Virus record (IMG/VR): IMGVR_UViG_3300009059_000018
Location: 1-50,411 of that record
Source: a virus
Length of the DNA: 50,411 nucleotides
Direction: 5' to 3' (one strand)
Below the pieces are notes generated by a model that saw only the letters and a list, made by a program, of their open reading frames with translations, was not told where the DNA came from and searched no databases. Positions 45,701-50,411 of this stretch are shown piece after piece (the stretch's first letter is position 1; each line of letters opens with the position of its first letter). A program made the translations under genes and the position numbers.

Positions 45701-46280
45701 TAGATACTCCAGAGGTTGTTGTGTTCTGATTCTCACTCCATTGTGCCATAGAGATACCATTAATATGACAAGTGTAGTCTCCAACTGATGAAGCATTAAC
45801 CTTTATAACTACACGAAGATTTTCTACAGTAGCTGGTATTTCGAATGTCTTAGACAGAAATGCCCAAACTCCAGTTCCAGATATTGAAAAGTTTTCTGTG
45901 ACTTGAGTCACTGTGCCATCAGTATACTCATATCCAAGGTCAACAGACGTTATAGCTGAGTTTTGTGAATAAAAGTATGATGAAATATTAAAGTTTTTCT
46001 TTGAAGGATCTAGGCTAGACGCGGCTATAATATCTGGGCTTATGGCAGTCAGCTGGTCTGAAGAAGCGGTGTCTAGCTGAATGGTTGGTGATACTGTTGG
46101 CTTTGATACATTAGATAGATTACTAGAAGAATAGGTTCCTCCTGATATTGACCAAGAAGTCAGTTTTTTATCATCTGAGGATAGTAGTGATAAAAAGCTA
46201 GCGGAGTCGTCTAACGGCCAAAGAGCTAATGGATGCTCTGAAAATACTTTCTCAGCATAAAGGTTAGACGGTTGTGACAT
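42744..46280 (-). CDS. Large LamG-like tail fibre / minor tail protein
   Basis: The 1178-residue protein starts MSQPSNLYAEKVFSEHPLAL, then WPLDD, a start common to phage proteins with laminin-G/concanavalin folds. Two jelly-roll-like regions are visible: near residues 280-430 (MTFEFWMRISTSSYSPVKIF; ISLLVNGEQVSSISV) and near 500-670 (LKALYVVFRSNDDAEQTILK; YFRISISGTQILYTLS). The C-terminus has FRTWAELESMLDSIGINPAT. It probably binds surface glycans. It lies upstream of the portal, away from the main tail genes, with an AGGAGAA Shine-Dalgarno. Confidence 0.78.
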   Translation of the reverse strand: MSQPSNLYAEKVFSEHPLALWPLDDSASFLSLLSSDDKKLTSWSISGGTYSSSNLSNVSKPTVSPTIQLDTASSDQLTAISPDIIAASSLDPSKKNFNISSYFYSQNSAITSVDLGYEYTDGTVTQVTENFSISGTGVWAFLSKTFEIPATVENLRVVIKVNASSVGDYTCHINGISMAQWSENQNTTTSGVSTTSLYSMTNSDIALADVQAIQAPAYGLKVNPGYYTASDNQLNAYNDGLPIVYGSSNATKIRPDISGPSVVLPGFGFLNDSGRNKNMTFEFWMRISTSSYSPVKIFGPISSDDGLYVDGQFLTLKVDSETISHFVGNWGRPMLIHIRLVQNSISLLVNGEQVSSISVDSNNLNLPLSKNNNLSSTYYGKSQDWLGIYGSSSLLYFEIESPAIYPYSVPEVVAKRRFVYGQGVEYPESNNSSFGGSSAIIDYRNSEYANNYLYPDMARWNQGIVENLSVDTNILAAPTYSSPEIILKDTTEASWLVANSSANASSTDPKAFVNLSLDGSNGGYLFFNTLNVLSQDLKALYVVFRSNDDAEQTILKIEDSVTKNYFRISISGTQILYTLSYGGEITTVVSDSQHTVGLATSAGIDIDKFSSVYGSKVATFFGSKSTLRMSVGSDVDFLNGFTGKLYRVGLSTKRNLQKISSYFNSSGTLSNIENVFNQYDGAEEIYGGDYNTTITDFLDGGDPTSFTTAQLYSHTASYTVIPREYLGSFGIDVSVDSSWQDYIPLQYFAKTVSDADGDSSYRLSYLQLNIDNPIVYSTNGESFDTKNASVRTYVSFQYMGNNPNTLSENIANVAPAPISKTISPGSEWTSTRYEFVDGTVVFPPSGVDFGKIAIVIHIEATIPGIESSQVKIKSLQIASQANELTQLTAIKTKLGTSIYPYLKSGIYNNYSGNNPVQIYKNSTPYLYLTDDGGIRLLGETSDYRGISFPINTEQSLSYRVGAIQLFTKYNALSFNQTPERILEIQAYNKSVYGYVVADNDSGSRGRLYFTDIDGQPVGGLSVYLNGSLVSSGYLIPNEWSVIGIQSAESFVFDAFTGNLNVVGNISVDSVSSYRITSDKTGVTTKFRTWAELESMLDSIGINPATWGDFLSQVPAITWENVLYIPTTKQYLIDLESIYKAYIGTNKFIVSDSSTLSFKNYAYRAYIGAEWSSRVVSPV

Positions 46281-46294
46281 AATTCTCCTACTTT

Positions 46295-46303
46295 ATTTTA
46301 CCA
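46295..46303 (-). promoter_or_regulatory. Weak promoter-like element before the LamG-like gene
   Basis: The minus strand reads TGGTAAAAT, one mismatch from the recurring TGGTATAAT, 14 bases before the ATG at 46280. The expected start would cut into the Shine-Dalgarno, so it may be non-functional or use a slightly earlier start. Confidence 0.3.
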
Positions 46304-46305
46304 CA

Positions 46306-47523
46306 TTAAGTCTCTAGAGACTTCTGCCATTGAACACCGTCATAGTAATATACGGTGCCACGTGTATTCCAGCTTCCAGTGTATGTGTAGACATCTCTCT
46401 CTATCCACTGTGCACCATCATATATAAAAGCTCTTCCTCCAACATCAATTACACTAATTGAAAAGCTAGCTGTAGATATGTACTCGCTTGATCCATTATA
46501 TGCTCTTATACTAAAGCTAAAGTTTCCTGCTGCAGATGCCGTTCCTGAAATTGCTCCAGTAGATGTATCAAGGCTTATCCCGTCAGGCAGTGTTCCTACT
46601 AGCGAGTAGTATGATGCATTTGATGCTAAAACAGAATCTGAATAGCTTTGTCCAACAGATAGCTCTAGCTGACTAATCGACTGGTCTATCCAGCTAGCAA
46701 GTGGATACTTAACTGTTGCTGATATATTAGAAGTACCGACACCCTCACCATTTGCATTAAATGCCTGAAATGCAAACGTATAGGATCCTGGAGTAGTCGG
46801 TGTTCCTGTAAACGAACCATTGCTAGTATTAAAGTTTAGACCTGGCGGTATAGATCCTGAAGAGGAATAGTAGCTGACATCACTAGCAGATACTCCATCG
46901 CTATAATAGTCTCCCTGCCTCATAGTTGTTGAGACTACCTGATCTGTCCATGTTGGATAGGGAATAGCTACAGATATTGTGGCGCTGCCATAAATTGTTC
47001 CTCCTGCACCAGTTGCAGAAAAGCTTACATTGTAGTTACCGCTAAAATTAGGTACGCCAGAGATTGTTCTACCAGAAGCAGTTATACCAGATGGTAGGCC
47101 ACTCCAGGAGTAGCTGGTTGCATTGTTTGCTCCAATTGAACTGCTATAGTAATACCCTACCCTTCCAGATGTTGTTATTGTATTATCGTACCACGTAGGA
47201 GCAGCAGCTGTTGTGGTAAAGCTAACGCTTGTTGCAAAAATTGCATCTGATGGTGAATCAAAGAACATTGATGGGGTAGAGCTAGTTTTCGTCATGTAGG
47301 CATCTAGGTCATAAGTAGTTCCTGGGCTTAGCCCTGTTAGAGACCATGTTGGCTGGCTTAGCTGGTTAATAGCTGCTGACCCACTTGCAGCTCTAGTGTA
47401 CAAATCTTTAAAGATATGACCGTATGCTGTAGCCCCCATAGAAGGACCAGAATTGTAAATATTAAAATATCCTGATGCTGTAGTTGATCCAGTAGATGTT
47501 ACATATATAGCTATCTGTGCCAT
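46306..47523 (-). CDS. Tail protein with repeated putative-Ig domains
   Basis: The 405-residue protein has three repeats of the putative-Ig (He_PIG) type, each with a [LI]P-x-G-[IL] and a G-x-P/A turn: SGLPSGITASGRTISGVPNF, then SIPPGLNFNTSNGSFTGTPT, and TLPDGISLDTSTGAISGTAS. An N-terminal Fn3-like domain precedes them. The C-terminus has a short duplicated motif, IYDGAQW and YYDGVQW. These modules form adhesive stalks on phage tails. The gene lies between an Mtd-type fibre and the LamG-like protein. Confidence 0.8.
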   Translation of the reverse strand: MAQIAIYVTSTGSTTASGYFNIYNSGPSMGATAYGHIFKDLYTRAASGSAAINQLSQPTWSLTGLSPGTTYDLDAYMTKTSSTPSMFFDSPSDAIFATSVSFTTTAAAPTWYDNTITTSGRVGYYYSSSIGANNATSYSWSGLPSGITASGRTISGVPNFSGNYNVSFSATGAGGTIYGSATISVAIPYPTWTDQVVSTTMRQGDYYSDGVSASDVSYYSSSGSIPPGLNFNTSNGSFTGTPTTPGSYTFAFQAFNANGEGVGTSNISATVKYPLASWIDQSISQLELSVGQSYSDSVLASNASYYSLVGTLPDGISLDTSTGAISGTASAAGNFSFSIRAYNGSSEYISTASFSISVIDVGGRAFIYDGAQWIERDVYTYTGSWNTRGTVYYYDGVQWQKSLET

Positions 47524-47531
47524 AATATTAC

Positions 47532-48608
47532 CTACGCAGTCTTAATCCAGATATCTCCAGAAACCATTCCGCTAGATGGCGCAGTAGCCTGAACAAACAA
47601 CTGCCTATTATTAATTTTAGATGCGTTAGTGGCGGTTCCTGTAAGTGTACCAGAAAGAGATGTGGCAGCGACGCTATTTGCAGAGATTGCATCTGCGGAA
47701 ACAGTTCCCGTAAATGTTGGTGATGATAACTTTGCAACAACAGACTCATTGATGGCCACCTGAGTTCCATTAACAGTAATACCAGTTCCGCCAGTAATAG
47801 ATACTCCACCAGCAAACTGTGTAATAGATATGTCATCTGTCCCAACAGTAAAGGTTGCGACATCTGCTACCGTAGCCACATATCCAGCACCAGCATTCAA
47901 AGTACCACTCTTAACAAAAAGATACATTCCTGGAATTTCATCTGCAGTATCGCACAGACTGCATCTACGCAATACCCAGGGTGTACTGGCTGAGCCGAGG
48001 TCGTGAATTACGTATCTTCCATTTTCTGCGGGGTCAGACTGATCTTTTACGAGAATTCCGTCTAGTAGATCCCAGCCAGTGGTGACATCATCAACACCTG
48101 GCCAAGTGCCATTAGAATTAGAGGTTAAGAGAGCTCCTACTCCTAAGGTACCATTAGTGTAAGTAGTATTAAGAGCTGCTGTTGTAGCTGCTTCGACTGC
48201 TGGTTTTGTTACAATTCCCGTGGCAACATTGTCAACGTATTCGATAGTTGCAAGAAGTGAAGTATCTGGTATTCCATGGACACCAGTTGTATCGGAATTA
48301 TGTGATGATAAAGAAGTATTTGTATATGATGTAGCATTAGCTAGCTGAGTTAGGGGCACCTGACCACTAGCATCTAGTCCTGAAACTCCGTTGTTGGCCC
48401 CCACAGAGCTTGATAGGAGGTAGTCTGCAAAACTACCACTTTCAAAATATGGTAGATCATTCCATGCAGTTGAGCTATCGCCCATCTTAAAGCCAGTTGC
48501 TCCATCTGGTCTAACTTCTACACCGAGTTCTCCAAACTCAAGGATTGGGTTTGCAGAGATCCACTGTGCTGCGGTACCACGCCTAAGGGTAATTCTTTGA
48601 ACTGTCAA
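47532..48608 (-). CDS. Tail fibre with Mtd-type N-terminal domain
   Basis: The 358-residue protein starts from a TTG (48608), preceded by AGGAGAAC. The N-terminus RITLRRGTAAQWISANPILE with GELGVEVRPDGATGFKMGDS is the fibre-attachment domain also found at the start of major-tropism-determinant-type fibres. A TTxxG-rich middle (TLNTTY-type repeats and ENGRYVIHDLG) and a Ser/Thr-Gly-rich shaft (SPTFTGTVSADAISANSVAA) follow. No reverse transcriptase or variable repeat was seen, so diversification is not suggested. It has its own TGGTATAAT promoter. Confidence 0.8.
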   Translation of the reverse strand: MTVQRITLRRGTAAQWISANPILEFGELGVEVRPDGATGFKMGDSSTAWNDLPYFESGSFADYLLSSSVGANNGVSGLDASGQVPLTQLANATSYTNTSLSSHNSDTTGVHGIPDTSLLATIEYVDNVATGIVTKPAVEAATTAALNTTYTNGTLGVGALLTSNSNGTWPGVDDVTTGWDLLDGILVKDQSDPAENGRYVIHDLGSASTPWVLRRCSLCDTADEIPGMYLFVKSGTLNAGAGYVATVADVATFTVGTDDISITQFAGGVSITGGTGITVNGTQVAINESVVAKLSSPTFTGTVSADAISANSVAATSLSGTLTGTATNASKINNRQLFVQATAPSSGMVSGDIWIKTA

Positions 48609-48637
48609 GTTTAGTTCTCCTAATAGATATCTAAACT

Positions 48638-48646
48638 ATTATACCA
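48638..48646 (-). promoter_or_regulatory. Extended -10 promoter before the Mtd-type fibre gene
   Basis: The minus strand reads TGGTATAAT just past the stop of the 45-residue gene. The predicted start near 48631 gives a leader of about 22 bases holding TTAGGAGAAC before the TTG start at 48608. Confidence 0.58.
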
Positions 48647-48784
48647 TTAGTTGAAGGACATTTTGTTGTTTTCGTGCTTTTGGAGAGGTCCGCACACATT
48701 ACAAGAATAAGCTTTTATTCCAGTTACTGGACACTGGCTTACTGTTACTTTATGTGACCTTGCCCAGCATAGCAATCTTTTCAT
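48647..48784 (-). CDS. 45-residue Cys-rich protein
   Basis: Reading MKRLLCWARSHKVTVSQCPV and 25 further residues, this small frame begins with an ATGA overlap on the stop of the oxygenase-like gene, a typical sign of translational coupling. Cysteines at 6, 18, 28 and 31 could bind zinc (the last two as CxxC). No other gene fills this gap of about 170 bases. It may be an accessory to the oxygenase-like protein, but the function is unknown. Confidence 0.68.
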   Translation of the reverse strand: MKRLLCWARSHKVTVSQCPVTGIKAYSCNVCGPLQKHENNKMSFN

Positions 48785-49419
48785 CTAAGTGGTACCCAAT
48801 GCTGCTCTTGGTCTGGTGCTTCGTCTTGGATTGTCTTGAATGGAACAATGTCATAAGCAACAGTAATTCTAGGACCATCCCAGTCCCAGTCACCCTGAGC
48901 ATGAACGTGTCCCATTTCAGAGAGAATTGCTTTATTGTTTTTGTTTTCATTAATCTTATGTTCACCAAAAGTGTAGTAGTGTGTTTGTGATGGCTCAGCG
49001 TTAACTGCGTAATACCCGTGAAAGAATGGTGCCCCCGTAGGTGCGTGATCATGCCAGTCTAGCTTGCCAGTCTTTGCATAGTTTATGTTAAACCACCCTT
49101 GCAACATAAAATCTTGTGCATCAAAGTCTACGTCGTAATATTCGCATGCCTCTCTGACCATGACAGAGACTGCATTATAAAGTTTACGAATTCCTGGGAT
49201 ATGAAACTGAAAGACATTGTACTGTTGCCATTTCATAGTAGATACGCTGTTGGATTCTTTCCAAATGTCTGAGTCTCCTACTGGAGTTACACCCCAAATT
49301 TCTGCAGACTGAATCTGGTTGTATCTCTCTGTTAACTCTTTAGCTAATAGCTCTAGGTCATTTTCTAGCGTGTACTCAAAGAACCTGTGAGGCTGCGTTG
49401 ATTGGCTTGCACTTTGCAA
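48781..49419 (-). CDS. 2OG-Fe(II) oxygenase-like protein among tail fibre genes
   Basis: From a TTG start at 49419 with a GGAG Shine-Dalgarno the protein has 212 residues. It has a H-x-H type metal site in LDWHDHAPTG (H123, H125), a distal histidine in GHVHAQGDW (H171 or H173), and R184 in DGPRITVAYDI, an order seen in one family of phage 2OG oxygenases that have H-x-H in place of H-x-D. It is not closely similar to the pair at 7480-8912. A hydroxylase acting on a tail or host protein is one guess; the substrate is unknown. Confidence 0.65.
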   Translation of the reverse strand: MQSASQSTQPHRFFEYTLENDLELLAKELTERYNQIQSAEIWGVTPVGDSDIWKESNSVSTMKWQQYNVFQFHIPGIRKLYNAVSVMVREACEYYDVDFDAQDFMLQGWFNINYAKTGKLDWHDHAPTGAPFFHGYYAVNAEPSQTHYYTFGEHKINENKNNKAILSEMGHVHAQGDWDWDGPRITVAYDIVPFKTIQDEAPDQEQHWVPLR

Positions 49420-49431
49420 AGCATCTCCATT

Positions 49432-49451
49432 CTATAATATAAATATTATAG
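49432..49451. repeat. Perfect 9-base inverted repeat carrying TATAAT on both strands
   Basis: CTATAATAT and ATATTATAG flank a two-base AA centre. Each arm reads TATAAT on one strand. It may be a promoter on both strands, an operator, or an AT-rich coincidence; no plus-strand gene is present to use the second arm. Confidence 0.7.
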
Positions 49452-49453
49452 CA
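49445..49453 (-). promoter_or_regulatory. Extended -10 promoter before the third oxygenase-like gene
   Basis: The minus strand reads TGCTATAAT in the 51-base gap after the Fn3 protein gene. The predicted start near 49438 gives a leader of about 18 bases containing GGAG before the TTG at 49419. The hexamer is one arm of a perfect inverted repeat. Confidence 0.55.
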
Positions 49454-49470
49454 TACAACTATCTTTTAAA

Positions 49471-50277
49471 CTACTGGGAGCGTCCAGTTGGTGAGAAGTT
49501 GAATGGTGTAAAGCTAAATGGGGAGAAGTTAAATGGCGTAAATCCAAATGCACCAAATGGAACAAAGCTGAATGGTGTAAAGCTAAATGGAACAAAGCTA
49601 AATGGAACAAAGCCAAATGCACCAAACGGAACAAAGCTAAACGGTGTAAAGCTAAAGGTTGTTATGCTTGATGAATCGTTTGAGTATAGACCGACTCCAT
49701 TTGCGTTTTCTGCTCTTACCTGGTATGTCTGAGATGTTCCACCTTCTTGGTTTACAACAACCGATGTATCTGTTGTAGTACCAGTCTTTCCGTCAGAAGA
49801 TGTCCAAGTATACTGAGTGATAGATGATCCTCCAGTAGCTGGAGCGGTCCAGGATACTGTGTCTGTTTCTGTACCAGCCACGTTTGCAGAAGCTGATGGT
49901 GCTGGAGATGAAACTGATGGTGCAGCTGGTGTTGCTGGTACAGTTGTTATTGTTACATTCAGTGATCCTGCGGATGATGGGCTATCTCCTACGCTATTTG
50001 AAGCCACTACTGAGAATGACTGAGAGCTTCCAGAAGCTAGTCCAGTAACAATAATTGGTGAAGATGATCCAGAAGCTGTCTGCCCGCCAGAAGAAGTTAC
50101 TGTATATGATGTTGCTGCAGGAGAATTAGCTGGCAAAGAGAATGAAACTGATACAGCTCCGTCATTGTACGCACGGTTTGTGCCTACGTTTGTTCCTGAT
50201 ACCCCCGTAGGTGCCAGTGGCTCCAAAAAGTCGTTAGAGCTCTGTGAGTTTGCACCCAGATTTTTTCCAATTGCCAT
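49471..50277 (-). CDS. Fn3 tail protein with C-terminal pentapeptide repeats
   Basis: The 268-residue protein has two fibronectin type III-like domains (residues about 20-105: VSVSFSLPANSPAATSYTVT; and 110-205: DTVSWTAPATGGSSITQYTW) followed from residue 208 by an unusual tail made of about ten pentapeptides of the form F-[SGN]-F-[TVS]-P, twice interrupted by FGA, ending TGRSQ. Fn3 modules on phage tails are adhesive; the repeat tail is probably an extended or beta-structured stalk or anchor. The ATG follows AGGAGATAATTAGT. It is the second gene from the window's right edge. Confidence 0.82.
   Translation of the reverse strand: MAIGKNLGANSQSSNDFLEPLAPTGVSGTNVGTNRAYNDGAVSVSFSLPANSPAATSYTVTSSGGQTASGSSSPIIVTGLASGSSQSFSVVASNSVGDSPSSAGSLNVTITTVPATPAAPSVSSPAPSASANVAGTETDTVSWTAPATGGSSITQYTWTSSDGKTGTTTDTSVVVNQEGGTSQTYQVRAENANGVGLYSNDSSSITTFSFTPFSFVPFGAFGFVPFSFVPFSFTPFSFVPFGAFGFTPFNFSPFSFTPFNFSPTGRSQ
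49489..49656 (-). repeat. Tandem 15-base repeat coding FxFxP pentapeptides
   Basis: The stretch is built of 15-base units such as TTTAGCTTTACACCA-like variants (each Phe-x-Phe-x-Pro), with two nine-base FGA inserts. A block FSFTP-FSFVP-FGA-FGF occurs twice, showing a segmental duplication. Unit-length changes by slippage or recombination would keep the frame. Confidence 0.85.
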
Positions 50278-50307
50278 ACTAATTATCTCCTGTCGTAATT
50301 TTAGTTA

Positions 50308-50411
50308 TTAAGCTGATGTGTCACCAAAGACTAGCCAGTTGTTAGCTCCACGCTTTAGTAGAGTAACAGATGACCACTGTGCACGTAGCTTTAGCCCTGG
50401 AGTTGCATTAA
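50308..50411 (-). CDS. C-terminal end of a tail structural protein (cut by window edge)
   Basis: The minus strand is open from the window edge to a TAA at 50308. The 33 visible residues include LRAQWSSVTLLKRGANNWLV and end FGDTSA, a C-terminal pattern found in phage fibre or tail-decoration proteins, where a W-x-x-x-x-L-[LI]-K-R strand precedes W-x-[LV]-x-G. Only the end is visible, so the type is uncertain, but it fits the neighbouring fibre genes. Confidence 0.65.
   Translation of the reverse strand, partial: NATPGLKLRAQWSSVTLLKRGANNWLVFGDTSA

Noticed and set aside
47532-48608. Diversity-generating retroelement linked to the Mtd-type fibre
   Set aside because: Only the N-terminal attachment domain is Mtd-like; no reverse transcriptase, template repeat or variable repeat was seen.
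49446-49634. Minus-strand frame coding repeated HLALFHL-type peptides
   Set aside because: It is an alternative-frame reading of the 15-base repeats of the Fn3 protein gene.

Overview
This window is part of the genome of a tailed, double-stranded DNA phage of siphovirus type. Every supported gene lies on the minus strand, so transcription runs from high to low coordinates. Genes are packed tightly, mostly with 1-14 base overlaps, and no gap exceeds about 100 bases. The gene set points to an actinobacterial host: a large TP901-type tape measure, gp32-like SSB, DnaE-type polymerase, RecA, Cas4-like nuclease and many Fn3/LamG tail proteins. GC looks moderate by eye, so a lower-GC actinobacterium is plausible, but the host is inference. 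The window is cut inside nrdF at its left end and inside a tail-fibre-like gene at its right end.

Layout in the direction of transcription. (1) 50411-42744: receptor-binding or fibre-type proteins (Fn3 repeats with an FxxxP tail, an Mtd-type fibre, putative-Ig repeats, a large LamG-like protein), with a 2OG-oxygenase-like protein and a 45-residue Cys protein among them. (2) 42726-34313: head module: small protein, portal, prohead protease fused to a scaffold, major capsid, adaptor and neck proteins, tail terminator, major tail protein. (3) 34241-18444: tail module: two paralogous tail-assembly chaperones, a 2367-residue tape measure, distal tail protein, 1442-residue hub-type protein and several minor tail proteins. 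(4) 18434-8920: MerR-like DNA-binding protein, two small proteins, DnaB helicase, primase, gp32-like SSB, Pol III alpha, RecA, small Cys and nuclease-like proteins, DEDD exonuclease. (5) 8912-4592: two paralogous 2OG-oxygenase-like proteins, Cas4-like nuclease, zinc-ribbon protein, RuvC-like resolvase, HTH protein, and the two terminase subunits. (6) 2802-1: class Ib ribonucleotide reductase nrdI-nrdE-nrdF.

The phage appears to carry its own replisome core, recombination enzymes and dNTP supply. The large terminase gene lies about 38 kb from the portal gene, with the tail and replication genes between them. No lysis gene, integrase, tRNA or CRISPR array was recognised.

The most interesting regulatory signal is a repeated TGnTATAAT-type promoter element. 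At five genes the spacing TATAAT-N6-ATG is exact, which places the expected transcription start on the A of the start codon and predicts leaderless mRNAs. At two places (after the capsid gene and after the major tail gene) a strong intrinsic terminator is followed within a few bases by such a promoter, so the late genes seem divided into separately tuned transcription units. Other points worth checking are an internal, strongly SD-preceded start that would make free scaffold from the protease-scaffold gene, an unusual tail-chaperone arrangement without an evident frameshift, and a pentapeptide-repeat tail end on an Fn3 protein.
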